Part shown: in pieces, positions 8,882 through 18,177 of the stretch
Layout: each line of letters opens with the position of its first letter
How positions within the stretch are numbered: the first letter of the stretch is position 1
Source: Nocardiopsis alba DSM 43377
GTDB taxonomy: Bacteria > Actinomycetota > Actinomycetes > Streptosporangiales > Streptosporangiaceae
DNA: 64,000 bases
Reading direction: 5' to 3'
Assembly (NCBI RefSeq): GCF_000341225.1
Contig: NZ_ANAC01000013.1
Location: 215,811 to 279,810 of the forward strand
Translations under genes and position numbers: made by a program
The notes under the pieces: model-generated
Databases searched by the model: none
What the model was told of the DNA's origin: nothing
What the model saw: the letters and a program-made list of their open reading frames with translations, nothing else

Positions 8882-10075
8882 GTGTCCCGCCGCCTTTTCA
8901 CCTCCGAGTCGGTCACCGAAGGCCATCCCGACAAGATGGCCGACCAGATCAGTGACGCGATCCTCGACGCGATGCTCACCACCGATCCCGGCAGTCGGGT
9001 CGCGGTCGAGACGCTGATCACCACCGGTCAGGTCCACATCGCGGGTGAGGTCACCACCCAGACCTACGTCGACATCCCCGCCATCGTGCGCGAGAAGATC
9101 CTCGAGATCGGCTACGACTCCTCCGCCAAGGGGTTCGACGGTGACTCCTGTGGGGTCAACGTCTCCATCGACGCGCAGTCCCCGGACATCGCCCAGGGCG
9201 TCGACACCGCCTACGAGGCGCGTGTCGAGCACGAGGACGACGTCCTCAACCGCCAGGGCGCCGGCGACCAGGGCCTGATGTTCGGCTACGCCAACCGTGA
9301 GACCCCCGAGCTCATGCCGTTGCCGATCAAGCTGGCCCACGCGCTCTCCGAGCGGCTCTCCCAGGTCCGCCGGGACGGCACGGTGCCCTACCTGCGTCCG
9401 GACGGCAAGACCCAGGTCACGGTCGAGTACGAGGGCCAGACCCCGGTCCGCCTGGACACCGTCGTGGTCTCCAGCCAGCACTCCGCCGACATCAACCTCG
9501 AGGAGATGCTGACCCCGGACATCCGCGAGCACGTGATCGAGCCGGTCGTGGCCGCCTACGGTCTGGACTCCGACGACTACCGTCTCCTGGTCAACCCGAC
9601 CGGTCGGTTCGAGATCGGCGGTCCGATGGGCGACGCCGGTCTGACCGGTCGCAAGATCATCGTGGACACCTACGGCGGCTACGCCCGTCACGGCGGTGGC
9701 GCTTTCTCCGGCAAGGACCCGTCGAAGGTCGACCGTTCCGCCGCCTACGCCACCCGTTGGGTCGCGAAGAACATCGTCGCCGCCGAGCTGGCCGAGCGCG
9801 CCGAGGTCCAGGTGGCCTACGCGATCGGCAAGGCCCACCCGGTGGGTGTGTTCATCGAGACCTTCGGCACCGAGCGGGTCGCCCCGGAGCTGATCGAGAA
9901 GGCCGTCAAGGAGGTCTTCGACCTGCGCCCGGCCGCCATCGTTCGGGACCTGGACCTGCTGCGTCCCATCTACTCCAAGACCGCCGCCTACGGTCACTTC
10001 GGCCGCGAGCTGGAGCAGTTCACCTGGGAGCGCGCCGACCGCGCCGAGGCGCTGCGGTCGTTCGTGGGCCACTAG
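8882..10075 (+). CDS. metK: S-adenosylmethionine synthetase
   Basis: Makes SAM from methionine and ATP in the cytosol. Family landmarks are [17 protein letters not shown] at the N-terminus (ATP site), [12 protein letters not shown] in the middle, and [19 protein letters not shown] (P-loop-like GGGAFSGKD). Length 397 residues, typical. GTG start with AAGGAG 9 bases upstream; longer in-frame starts run into noncoding leader. Confidence 0.97.
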   Translation: MSRRLFTSESVTEGHPDKMADQISDAILDAMLTTDPGSRVAVETLITTGQVHIAGEVTTQTYVDIPAIVREKILEIGYDSSAKGFDGDSCGVNVSIDAQSPDIAQGVDTAYEARVEHEDDVLNRQGAGDQGLMFGYANRETPELMPLPIKLAHALSERLSQVRRDGTVPYLRPDGKTQVTVEYEGQTPVRLDTVVVSSQHSADINLEEMLTPDIREHVIEPVVAAYGLDSDDYRLLVNPTGRFEIGGPMGDAGLTGRKIIVDTYGGYARHGGGAFSGKDPSKVDRSAAYATRWVAKNIVAAELAERAEVQVAYAIGKAHPVGVFIETFGTERVAPELIEKAVKEVFDLRPAAIVRDLDLLRPIYSKTAAYGHFGRELEQFTWERADRAEALRSFVGH

Positions 10076-10088
10076 GAAGAACACGTCG

Positions 10089-10120
10089 AGGGGCGGACGT
10101 CTGTGAGGGCGTTCGCCCCT
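10089..10120. terminator. Hairpin after metK
   Basis: AGGGGCGGACG pairs with CGTTCGCCCCT (all 11 positions, one G-U) 13 bases after the metK stop, followed by TCGG rather than a T-tract. Confidence 0.55.
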
Positions 10121-10170
10121 TCGGTGTGTTCCGGACATTCCCCGCATGGCGACTATCCAGCACCGGCTAC

Positions 10171-10214
10171 AAAGTGTTATCACTTATGTACTTTTAGTTA
10201 TTTGATATGTCGCT
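10171..10214. promoter_or_regulatory. AT-rich patch with short palindrome before the DUF11-like gene
   Basis: About 45 bases are strongly AT-rich compared with the surrounding DNA and contain AAGTG-TTAT-CACTT (10172-10185). Its position directly before a start codon suggests a promoter/operator, possibly a target for an AT-binding silencer such as Lsr2. No standard -35/-10 pair is clear. Confidence 0.4.
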
Positions 10215-10898
10215 ATGAGGAAGGGGAACATCATGGCCGTGCCGGCGACGATGTCGGCGGTCGCTCTGGCCGCGTTGATCGCCCTGCCCGGGCAACCGAT
10301 CCCGGAGGAAGAGGGGCCGGTGCCGGGGGCCGGAGACCTCCACATCACCGTCACGGACGAGGCCGAGGACCGTCTGTCCCCCGGGGACCGGGTCGAGTAC
10401 ACCGTCAAGGTGCGCAACTCGGGCGGCGAAGCGCTCCCCGAGGCCCGGATCACGTCCTTCCTGCCCGACTCCATGCGCTACGTCGAAGGGGCCCCCGAAG
10501 GGGTCGAGACCGGACGCGCGACATGGGAACGGCCGCTGGAGGCGGGGGAGAGGGCCACGCTCACCATGACGGCCGAGGTCGTCGCGGTACCGGAGCGAGG
10601 AGCGCGGCCGGTCTCGACCGTCTGCCTCTCCCCCTCCGCCGAGGCCGCGCTGGTCTCCTGCGCCTCCTCCGTCCACCACGTACCGCGCCAGATCCCCCTG
10701 ATGTGGATCGCCGCGGCTCTGGGCGCGGCACTGATCCTCGCGGTCGCGGCCGGTGGTCTCCTCCGTCTCCGGAGCGTCCGCCGTCCCCGACCCGAACCCG
10801 AGCCCGAACCGTCCGCCGAGCACGGCCCTGGAGAGGTGCCCGACATCCACGCCTTCCCGGGCCGGGCGTCCGTGCATCATCTGGACGCCCACCGCTGA
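10215..10898 (+). CDS. Predicted membrane-anchored exported protein with DUF11-like domain
   Basis: A 227-residue protein with an N-terminal signal or anchor segment (VPATMSAVALAALIALPG), an extracellular beta-sandwich resembling DUF11 (DRLSPGDRVEYTVKVRNSG, about residues 41-125), two cysteines (137 and 149) that could form a disulfide, a transmembrane helix at about 161-183, and a basic, Pro/Glu-rich cytoplasmic tail. An alternative ATG at 10233 has a better ribosome site (AAGGGG) but loses the positive MRKGN signal start. Function unknown; a cell-surface role is likely. It is convergent with the DUF349 gene. Confidence 0.75.
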   Translation: MRKGNIMAVPATMSAVALAALIALPGQPIPEEEGPVPGAGDLHITVTDEAEDRLSPGDRVEYTVKVRNSGGEALPEARITSFLPDSMRYVEGAPEGVETGRATWERPLEAGERATLTMTAEVVAVPERGARPVSTVCLSPSAEAALVSCASSVHHVPRQIPLMWIAAALGAALILAVAAGGLLRLRSVRRPRPEPEPEPSAEHGPGEVPDIHAFPGRASVHHLDAHR

Positions 10899-10921
10899 CC
10901 GGACCGGGGCCGGATACGCGA

Positions 10922-10957
10922 ACGGGCCGCGCCACGAGGGATCGTGGCGCGGCCCGT
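10922..10957. terminator. Bidirectional terminator, 16-bp perfect stem
   Basis: ACGGGCCGCGCCACGA, loop GGGA, then the exact complement. It lies between two convergent genes (stops at 10898 and 10984) and presumably ends both transcripts. Confidence 0.75.
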
Positions 10958-10983
10958 CCGAGGTCGATCGGCGGGGGCCGGAC

Positions 10984-12216
10984 TCAGCTCATCTCGTTCA
11001 GAGCCCGCTCGGCCTCGGCCAGCCAGGAACGACGCGCCTCCAGAGCGGCCTCGTGCTCCTTGATCCGACGGTCGTCACCGGCGGCGCGGGCCTTCTCCAA
11101 CTTGGCCTCCAGCCCCTGGATCGCCGTCGAGAGCTGGTCGACGGTGTCCTTGGCCCGGGCGCGGGCCTCGGGGTTGGTACGCTCCCACTCGGCCTCCTCG
11201 GCCTTGCGGACCCCGTCCTCGATCTGCCGGAAGGCGCCCTCCAGACGGTCCCGGGTGTCGCGCGGCAGCTCGCCGGCCTCCTCCCAGGCCTCCTGGAAGT
11301 CGCGCAGACGGGCGCGGGCGCGCCGCGGATCCGAGATGGCCGGGATCTCCTCCCGGGCCTGCTCCAGGATCTTCTCCTTGGCCTCGGCGTTGACCCGCAG
11401 CTCGGCGTCACGCTCGGCGAACGTCGCGTTGCGCGCGTCGAAGAACGTGTCCTGGGCCGCCTTGAAACGGGCCCACAGCTTGTCCTCGCTGGCCCGATCG
11501 GCGCGGCCGCTCGCCTTCCACCGCTGCATCAGGTCGCGGTAGGCGCGGGCGGTGGGCCCCCAGTCGGTGGAGCCCGAGAGCGCCTCGGCCTCGGCGACGA
11601 TGCGCTCCTTCTCGACGCGCACGCCCTCGCGCTGCTGGTCCAGGTTGGCGAAGTAGGCCTTGCGCCGCTTGGAGAAGGAGTTGCGGGCCGCGGACATGCG
11701 CTTCCACAGGGCCTGCTCGGTGGGGCGGTCCGCCCGAGGAGCCTTCTTCCACTCCTCGATCAGCTGGAGCATCCGCTCGCCACCGGACTTCCAGTGGGTG
11801 GTCTCGGCGGCGACGCGCTCGGCCTCGGCGACGATGCGCTCCTTGACCTCGCGGGCCTGGCCGCGGGCCTGCTCCTGGGCCTGCTTCTGCTCGACCTTGC
11901 GCTCCTGGGCGCGCTCGGTCAGCCGGTCCAGACGACCGAGCAGCGACTCCAGGTCGCCGACGGCGTTGGCGTCCGTGACCGACTCGCGCAGCTTCTCGAT
12001 CGCGCTCATCGCCGTGGAGGCCGACAGATCGGTGCTGCGCAGTCGCTTCTCCAGCAGCTCCACCTGGGTCACCAGGGCGTCGTACTTGTTCCGGTAGAAG
12101 GTCAGGGCCTCCTCCGGCGCACCGGCCTGCCACGATCCGACGACCCGTTCGCCATCACCTGTGCGCACATAGACCGTGCCATCGTCGTCTACGCGGCCCC
12201 AAGGGTCCGTGGTCAC
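10984..12216 (-). CDS. DUF349 domain protein (three repeats)
   Basis: A 410-residue, mostly helical cytosolic protein. After an N-terminal segment (TTDPWGRVDDDGTVYVRTGD) and a coiled-coil region, it carries at least three DUF349 repeats, for example WGPTARAYRDLMQRWKASGR with WARFKAAQDTFFDARN. The C-terminus is a further coiled coil rich in Glu and Arg. GTG start at 12216 is supported by AGGAGG. In many actinobacteria this gene lies beside relA, a peptidyl-prolyl isomerase, the MBL hydrolase and hisS; here only the MBL gene is adjacent, divergently. Molecular role unknown. Confidence 0.88.
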   Translation of the reverse strand: MTTDPWGRVDDDGTVYVRTGDGERVVGSWQAGAPEEALTFYRNKYDALVTQVELLEKRLRSTDLSASTAMSAIEKLRESVTDANAVGDLESLLGRLDRLTERAQERKVEQKQAQEQARGQAREVKERIVAEAERVAAETTHWKSGGERMLQLIEEWKKAPRADRPTEQALWKRMSAARNSFSKRRKAYFANLDQQREGVRVEKERIVAEAEALSGSTDWGPTARAYRDLMQRWKASGRADRASEDKLWARFKAAQDTFFDARNATFAERDAELRVNAEAKEKILEQAREEIPAISDPRRARARLRDFQEAWEEAGELPRDTRDRLEGAFRQIEDGVRKAEEAEWERTNPEARARAKDTVDQLSTAIQGLEAKLEKARAAGDDRRIKEHEAALEARRSWLAEAERALNEMS

Positions 12217-12670
12217 CGTGTCCTCCTGCTGTCGTGAACCCGTCCGCGGGGGGTCGGGTTCGGGTCGTCGCGGCGATGTCCGAGCCTGTTCGTGATGGAC
12301 ACCACCGTGCCCCAGCACGATATCCCCACGTTCCGGTGGACAACGACGCGCCGTGTTCCGCGTCAACGCAGATCCTCGGGTCTGCCTCTCGTCCCGTGCG
12401 ATCGGTCGGGCCCGGGCGCCTTCGAAAAAGGAGGCGCAGGTCGTGGGCCCGACGAGCACGGCGACGGTGACCAATATGGCATTACCACGCGGTTTGGCAA
12501 AGAGCCCGGGCGCGCGCGGTGATCGAATGGTGATCAAACGCGTTCTCATATGTGCTTTCGAGTGGCCGCCATCGCACCGTCTCGGTAGGCTCTCTCCCCG
12601 CAGGAGACCCGGGCCCGTCCGGTACGGGCGGCCCACCATCACGAACGACCCAGGACAGGACGACCACGCC
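12217..12670. other. Divergent intergenic region, DUF349 / MBL
   Basis: 454 bases with no convincing gene. It should hold promoters for both neighbours. The best candidate for the MBL gene is TAGGCT at 12586-12591, giving a leader of about 70 bases. AT-richer stretches occur around 12470-12560. I see no strong repeat. Confidence 0.4.
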
Positions 12671-13354
12671 GTGCTCATCGCCGCGCTCCCCAGCGGGCCG
12701 CTCTCAGCGAACTGTTACGTGATCGCACCGGCCCCGGGCGGCGACTGCGTCATCGTCGACCCCGGCCAGGAGGCCACCGGACAGGTGGACAAGGTCCTGG
12801 TCGAACACGAGCTGACCCCCGCCGCGATCCTGCTCACCCACGGTCACTTCGACCACGTCTGGTCGGCCGCGGAGATCGGCGACGCCCACGAGGTCCCGGT
12901 GTACCTGCACGAGGCCGACCACGGTCTGCTGGAGGAGCCCGCCGCGGGGGTCGACGCCGGCTTCGCCGCCCAGCTCCGGATGCTGCTCGGCCCCGGCCCC
13001 TACCCGTCGCCCTCCGACCTGCGCCGGGTCGAGGACGGGGACACCCTGACCTCGGCCGGGATGGAGTTCGTCGTCGAACACACGCCGGGCCACACCCCCG
13101 GATCGGTCGTCTACACGGTGACCCCCGAGGACGGCATCCCCGTCATGTTCGCCGGGGACCTGGTCTTCGCCGGTTCGATCGGCCGCACCGACTTCCCCGG
13201 TGGGGACGCCGAGGCGATGAACGGCAGCCTGACCCGCTCGGTCCTGGCACGGTCTGACGACACCCGGATCCTGCCCGGGCACGGCCCCGGCACCACCGTG
13301 GAGCGCGAGCGCGCCACCAACCCCTATCTGCGCGACATCGCCGACCGTTCCTGA
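12671..13354 (+). CDS. Metallo-beta-lactamase-fold hydrolase (glyoxalase II-like)
   Basis: A 227-residue MBL-fold protein, probably a thioester hydrolase. Metal ligands are visible: HxHxDH in LTHGHFDHVW, His in EHTPGHTPGS, Asp in MFAGDLVFAGSIGR, and the final His in LPGHGPGT. The C-terminal helical glutathione-binding domain of true GloB is absent, so the substrate is uncertain; actinobacteria use mycothiol. GTG start; AGGAC upstream is a weak ribosome site. In many actinobacteria hisS follows this gene, but here aspS does. Confidence 0.88.
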   Translation: MLIAALPSGPLSANCYVIAPAPGGDCVIVDPGQEATGQVDKVLVEHELTPAAILLTHGHFDHVWSAAEIGDAHEVPVYLHEADHGLLEEPAAGVDAGFAAQLRMLLGPGPYPSPSDLRRVEDGDTLTSAGMEFVVEHTPGHTPGSVVYTVTPEDGIPVMFAGDLVFAGSIGRTDFPGGDAEAMNGSLTRSVLARSDDTRILPGHGPGTTVERERATNPYLRDIADRS

Positions 13355-13438
13355 GGGGACGGAGCGGCCCGACCGCTTCGCCATGTCGGCCCTTCGTCGC
13401 CCGGAACCGATCCTGGGGCCGGGCGGCGCGGTTGGCGG

Positions 13439-13444
13439 TAGGAT
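13439..13444 (+). promoter_or_regulatory. Candidate -10 for aspS
   Basis: TAGGAT fits TANNNT and lies about 98 bases before the aspS ATG. No good -35 is visible. Confidence 0.35.
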
Positions 13445-13542
13445 TCCAGATGTTCAGGGGGCATGCCATGCCTTCAGCCGGGTCCGGAACCGGGCTCTCA
13501 GGCATCCTCACCCAGCTGTGTAGTTAGTGGACTTGGTAACTC

Positions 13543-15312
13543 ATGCATCGTTACAGGACTCATACGTGTGGTCGGCTCCGTAAGGAGCACGTCGGGCAGC
13601 AGGTGCGCCTTTCCGGCTGGGTGCACAACCGCCGGGATCTGGGTGGTCTGCTCTTCGTCGATCTGCGTGACCACTACGGCGTCACCCAGCTCATGGCGCG
13701 CCCCGAGTCCCCGGTCTTCGAGCAGCTCAGCCGTCTCCCCAAGGAGACGGTGGTCCGGGTGACGGGCCAGGTCGCCGCGCGCAGCCAGGAGAACGTCAAC
13801 CCCAACCTGCCCACCGGCGAGATCGAGATCGAGGCCGAAGAGGTCGAGGTCCTCGGAAGCACCGAGGAACTCCCCCTGACGGTCTTCCCCGAGGACAACA
13901 CCTCCGAGGAGCGCCGGCTGACCTACCGCTTCCTGGACCTGCGCCGGGAGCGGATGCACCGCAACATCATGCTGCGCTCGCAGGTGGTGGCCTCCATCCG
14001 CAAGAAGATGACGGACCTGGGCTTCAACGAGTTCCAGACCCCCATCCTCACCAGCTCCAGCCCCGAGGGCGCCCGCGACTTCCTGGTGCCCTCGCGTCTG
14101 CACCCGGGCGAGTTCTTCGCGCTGCCCCAGGCGCCGCAGCAGTTCAAGCAGCTGCTCATGGTCTCCGGCTTCGACCGCTACTTCCAGATCGCGCCCTGCT
14201 TCCGCGACGAGGACAGCCGCGCCGACCGTTCGCCGGGCGAGTTCTACCAGCTCGACGTCGAGATGAGCTTCGTCGAGCAGGAGGACGTCTTCGAGGTCAT
14301 CGAGAAGGTCATGACCGACGTCTTCCGTGAGTTCTCCGAGGGTTGGGAGATCACCTCCCCGTACCCGCGGATCGCCTTCCGGGACGCCCTGGAGTGGTAC
14401 GGCACCGACAAGCCCGACCTGCGCGTGCCGATGAAGATGCTCGACGTCACCGCCCTCTTCGACAAGACCGACTTCCGCGCCTTCGCGGGCAAGAAGGTCC
14501 GCGCGCTGGCGGTGCCCGAGGTCGGCGACAAGCCGCGCAAGTTCTTCGACGGCATCGGCGACTACGCCGTCGAGCAGGGCGCCAAGGGTCTGGCCTGGCT
14601 CAAGGTCGGCGAGAACAACGAGCTCACCGGTCCGATCGCCAAGTTCGTCACCGAGATCGAAGAGGAACTGTTGACCACCCTGGGCGCGGGCCCCGGGTAC
14701 GGGCTGTTCTTCTGCGCCAGCGAGGACGACGCGGAGATCAACCGCATCATGGCCCCGGTCCGGGTCGAGGCCGGTCGGCGCGCGGGTCACTTCGCGGAGA
14801 AGTGCTACCGCTTCTGCTGGATCGTGGACTTCCCGATGTTCGAGCGCTCCGACGAGGGCCACATCGAGTTCAGCCACAACCCCTTCTCCATGCCCCAGGG
14901 CGGGATGGACGCGCTGGAGAACCAGGACCCGCTGGACATCCTCGCCTGGCAGTACGACATCGTCTGCAACGGCGTCGAGCTCTCCTCCGGCGCGATCCGG
15001 AACCACTCGCCCGAGATCATGTACAAGGCCTTCGAGATCGCCGGCTACGACAAGGAGACCGTCGAGGAGGAGTTCGGCGGCATGCTCAAGGCCCTGAAGT
15101 TCGGTGCCCCGCCGCACGGCGGCATCGCGCCCGGGATCGACCGCATCGTCATGCTCCTGGCCGACGAGCCCAACATCCGCGAGACGATCGCCTTCCCGCT
15201 GAACCAGAACGCCCAGGACCTGATGATGGGCGCGCCCGCCCAGGTCTCGGAGCAGCAGCTGCGCGACGTCCACATCCGGACCGTCCTGCCTCCGGAGACG
15301 AAGAAGAAGTAG
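13543..15312 (+). CDS. aspS: Aspartyl-tRNA synthetase
   Basis: Charges tRNA-Asp with aspartate. It is a class II synthetase of 589 residues, the bacterial size. An N-terminal OB-fold binds the anticodon ([31 protein letters not shown]). Motif 2 is [10 protein letters not shown] and motif 3 lies in [17 protein letters not shown]; the bacterial GAD insertion lies between. Whether it also charges tRNA-Asn cannot be decided here. No Shine-Dalgarno sequence precedes the ATG. It ends in a lysine tail. Confidence 0.96.
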   Translation: MHRYRTHTCGRLRKEHVGQQVRLSGWVHNRRDLGGLLFVDLRDHYGVTQLMARPESPVFEQLSRLPKETVVRVTGQVAARSQENVNPNLPTGEIEIEAEEVEVLGSTEELPLTVFPEDNTSEERRLTYRFLDLRRERMHRNIMLRSQVVASIRKKMTDLGFNEFQTPILTSSSPEGARDFLVPSRLHPGEFFALPQAPQQFKQLLMVSGFDRYFQIAPCFRDEDSRADRSPGEFYQLDVEMSFVEQEDVFEVIEKVMTDVFREFSEGWEITSPYPRIAFRDALEWYGTDKPDLRVPMKMLDVTALFDKTDFRAFAGKKVRALAVPEVGDKPRKFFDGIGDYAVEQGAKGLAWLKVGENNELTGPIAKFVTEIEEELLTTLGAGPGYGLFFCASEDDAEINRIMAPVRVEAGRRAGHFAEKCYRFCWIVDFPMFERSDEGHIEFSHNPFSMPQGGMDALENQDPLDILAWQYDIVCNGVELSSGAIRNHSPEIMYKAFEIAGYDKETVEEEFGGMLKALKFGAPPHGGIAPGIDRIVMLLADEPNIRETIAFPLNQNAQDLMMGAPAQVSEQQLRDVHIRTVLPPETKKK

Positions 15313-15334
15313 GACCGCTCACTCCGGTCCCACC

Positions 15335-15368
15335 GGGGCGGTGCGCGGGTCGACCCGTGTACCGCCCC
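15335..15368. terminator. Bidirectional hairpin between aspS and the zinc-finger gene
   Basis: GGGGCGGTGCGCGGGT pairs with ACCCGTGTACCGCCCC (two G-U) around a central CG, so the tip must open. It lies between convergent stops at 15312 and 15386. Confidence 0.65.
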
Positions 15369-15385
15369 GTCGTCGTGGAGAGGGC

Positions 15386-15526
15386 TCAGCGCTTGACCCC
15401 TCCGCACTGTTGGCAGCAGATGTCCTCGTCGTCGGGGTTGCTGTGGCTACAGAGCCGGCAGGTCCAGTTCCGGGTGATGCCGTCGAGGGGGATCCTCGGG
15501 ACGGGATGGCGGGATACAGGGTGCAT
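15386..15526 (-). CDS. 46-residue RanBP2-type zinc-finger microprotein
   Basis: The C-terminal half is WTCRLCSHSNPDDEDICCQQ followed by CGG, matching the RanBP2/NZF pattern W-x-C-x2-C-x3-N-x6-C-x2-C. Such fingers bind single-stranded RNA or ubiquitin in eukaryotes; in bacteria their partners are mostly unknown. ATG 15526 is chosen because CGAGGA lies about 5 bases upstream; the frame could extend 26 residues further, to 15604. The N-terminus has a HPVSRHPVPRIPLDG segment that could be disordered. It is convergent with aspS behind a terminator, so it is a separate unit. Confidence 0.6.
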   Translation of the reverse strand: MHPVSRHPVPRIPLDGITRNWTCRLCSHSNPDDEDICCQQCGGVKR

Positions 15527-16100
15527 GCGCGTCCTCGTTGGGTTCGGCGAGTTCTCCGCTTCAGGTTCGGTGCCCGTAATGACCTTCCTTTGAACTTTCC
15601 ACATTCGGTCACCGAGGTGAAAGCGGTGATTAAAGGGTCAAAGAACCCGACCGGAATGGGGAAGTGCGGCGAGCTCGGATGCGGCCGGGGCCGCCATCCC
15701 CTACGGTTGAGGGCGAACCACCCTCCCACACCGTGAATCGCACGCGTCCTGGAGTGAAGACGGTGCATCAGTGGTATCCACCCCATTCGAGGGTGAGGTG
15801 GGAATGGAGTGCATTTGTGCGCCACCGAGTCACGCGAGCGTAACGATTCATGCCTCGAGGTCGGCCGGGAGCGAGCCCGAGGAAGGAATCGACCGTAAAT
15901 CCACCGCGTCGTCGGACGGTCGACACCGGTAGGGCGAGGTGGCGCGACCGAGGGGAGAGGGACACCGGCGTGTCCGCCCCGGCCCCTACCCGGGCCGGGT
16001 CTGCTTTCGGACATTACAATGAGCCGAATCGGAACGTTCCAGGGGTGACCGCGCCTGAGCGCGGATGTGACGTCCGAGACGACATGAGGATGAGTCATAC
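15527..16100. other. Intergenic region before the PP2C phosphatase
   Basis: 574 bases between divergent genes. An AT-richer part (15590-15660) should contain the zinc-finger gene's promoter. TACAAT at 16015-16020 is a good -10 for the phosphatase gene, with a leader of about 73 bases. No gene is supported in the rest. Confidence 0.4.
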
Positions 16101-18131
16101 GTGAACGGAAAAAGCGCTTCAGGCGATGGCTCCGAGGCTGTTCTCGCGGGGGCCTTCCGCCACGCTCCGGAGCCCATGGCCCTGACCGCGGCGGACGGCG
16201 TGATCCGGCACGCCAACCACGCGTTCACCGAACTGTTCGGGCGTGACGCCGACGAATTGATCGGAACGGCCTGGTTCGCGCTCTTGGACGCCGAGGAGGC
16301 CGAACGCGGGGCCCGCGCCCAGCACAAGGCCCTCGCCGGGGAACCCCGTCGTGTCCGTCTCCGGCTGTCCGTCACCGACAAGTTCTCCCAGATGGTCGAG
16401 GTCCAGATCCGGCCCCTGCGGGAGGAGCCCGGACCGGAGTCGGTGGTCGTCCTGTTCCACACCCTCTCGACCGAGGAGGCGGATCTGCGGGTCGTCGGCG
16501 ACCTGCGCACGGACAACTCCGATTCCGTCCTGTGGAGCCTGGACCTGGGATCCGGCCGGATCCGCGAACTGTTCGGCCCCACCCCGCTCGGCTCCCTCCT
16601 GGCCGGGAACGACGGGGACCTGGAGAGCATCCTGGAACGCATCCACCCCGACGACACCGCCCGGGTGCGCGACGCCATGTCCGCCTCCTTCGCCGGACGC
16701 GACTACGAACAGCGCTTCCGGGTCTTCGACCGTCTGGGCGACGAGCGCTCCCTGCACGTGCGCGCCCGTTACGTCCCGGGCGACCCCGCCCGATTGGTCG
16801 GGATCGTCGACGACGTCACCGAACACGTCCAGCTGGTGCGCAGGCTCGCCGACCGTCGCCGCACCGAGGCCGAACACGGTCGTCTGGTCACCGAGCTGTC
16901 CTCCAAACTCGTCTCGGCCACCACCGTGGACAAGGTCATGGACCTGCTCAGCGAGGAGTTCCTGCCCATCTTCGGCGGCTTCAGCGCGGCCGCCCTCTAC
17001 GTCGACGACGGGGTGCTGCGCGCCTCGCCCAGCGCGTTGGAACGCGGCAACGTCACCCGGATAGACGGTCGTCGCGCCGACGACACCGACTACCCGATGG
17101 GCGCCGTCATCCAGGACCGCCAGCCCCGGTTCTTCGAGAGCCGCGCCGAGATCGTCAGCCGTTTTCCCGCCGCCGTCGAGATGATGCGCGCCATACGCGG
17201 TCAGGCCTGGGCCACCGTGCCGATCTTCGGGGACGGCAAGGTCGCCCTCGGCGTGTGGCAGATGGTGTGGGACCGCCCCCACCACGCCAGCCGCGACGAG
17301 CGCGCCCTCATGCTCACCTTCGCCGGGCTGGCCGGACAGGCCCTCCAGCGGATCAAGGCCCAGCAGGCCGAACTGGAGCTGGCCGACGCGGTCCAGCGAC
17401 GCATGCTGCCCCGCCAGGTCGCCAGCTTCCCCGACATGGACATCGCCACCAAGTACCTGCCCTCACGGGCCGAGTGGCGGATCTGCGGCGACTTCTACGA
17501 CGTCATAGAACTGCCCGACAACAAGGTGGGGCTGCTCGTCGGCGACGTCCAGGGTCACGGTGTCGAGGCGGCGGCCGCCATGGGGCAGATCCGTGTGGCC
17601 TTCCGCGCCTACGCCACCAACCAGTCCGACCCCGGTGTCGTCCTCGGCGAGACCAACCGGCTGCTCACCGAGACCGGTGAGATCGTTTTCGCCACCTGCG
17701 GCTACCTGGTGGTCGACCGTGGGAGCGGTGTCATGCAGGCGGCCTGGGCAGGGCAGCCCCCGGCGGTCCTGGCCACCCAGGGCTCCTACGAACTGTGGTC
17801 GCCCGAGACCGGACCGCCCCTGGGGGTCCTGCCCGACACCGAGTACACCGTCACCACGCGGGTGCTGGCCCCGGGGACGACTCTGCTGCTGTGCTCCGAC
17901 GGGCTCGTGGAGAGCTCGGAGGTGACCATGCAGGACGGTCTGGCCCAGGTGGGAGAGGCCCTCGCCGAGCACGGTGAGGACCCCACGGCCGCGGCCCAGG
18001 TCCTGGCGGAGATGGCACCGGCCGGACGCGGTGACGACATCGCCCTGTTGATCACCCGGATGACCCCGCGCGCCACGCCCCCGCCCGAACAGGCCGAGAG
18101 CCCCGAGAACCTGTCGGTCTCCCCCGGCTGA
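16101..18131 (+). CDS. PAS-PAS-GAF-PP2C (SpoIIE/RsbU-type) serine phosphatase
   Basis: A 676-residue soluble protein likely to dephosphorylate an anti-anti-sigma factor in a stress-type partner-switching pathway. PAS 1 (about residues 10-120) includes [21 protein letters not shown] second PAS-like domain (130-250) includes [24 protein letters not shown] domain spans about 265-420. The PP2C domain (425-660) has metal-binding Asp in ICGDFYDV and [15 protein letters not shown], then [10 protein letters not shown] and GRGDDIALL. No transmembrane helix is seen and no sigma-regulator gene is adjacent. GTG start with GAGGA about 10 bases upstream. Confidence 0.9.
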   Translation: MNGKSASGDGSEAVLAGAFRHAPEPMALTAADGVIRHANHAFTELFGRDADELIGTAWFALLDAEEAERGARAQHKALAGEPRRVRLRLSVTDKFSQMVEVQIRPLREEPGPESVVVLFHTLSTEEADLRVVGDLRTDNSDSVLWSLDLGSGRIRELFGPTPLGSLLAGNDGDLESILERIHPDDTARVRDAMSASFAGRDYEQRFRVFDRLGDERSLHVRARYVPGDPARLVGIVDDVTEHVQLVRRLADRRRTEAEHGRLVTELSSKLVSATTVDKVMDLLSEEFLPIFGGFSAAALYVDDGVLRASPSALERGNVTRIDGRRADDTDYPMGAVIQDRQPRFFESRAEIVSRFPAAVEMMRAIRGQAWATVPIFGDGKVALGVWQMVWDRPHHASRDERALMLTFAGLAGQALQRIKAQQAELELADAVQRRMLPRQVASFPDMDIATKYLPSRAEWRICGDFYDVIELPDNKVGLLVGDVQGHGVEAAAAMGQIRVAFRAYATNQSDPGVVLGETNRLLTETGEIVFATCGYLVVDRGSGVMQAAWAGQPPAVLATQGSYELWSPETGPPLGVLPDTEYTVTTRVLAPGTTLLLCSDGLVESSEVTMQDGLAQVGEALAEHGEDPTAAAQVLAEMAPAGRGDDIALLITRMTPRATPPPEQAESPENLSVSPG

Positions 18132-18165
18132 TCCCGGGACGGCCGGAGCCGCCCACGGTCTCGCC

Positions 18166-18171
18166 TACTCT
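18166..18171 (+). promoter_or_regulatory. -10 of a leaderless rarA transcript
   Basis: TACTCT fits TANNNT and ends 6 bases before the rarA GTG, which has no Shine-Dalgarno sequence. The same spacing is seen before lhgO. Confidence 0.6.
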
Positions 18172-18177
18172 GGGTGG

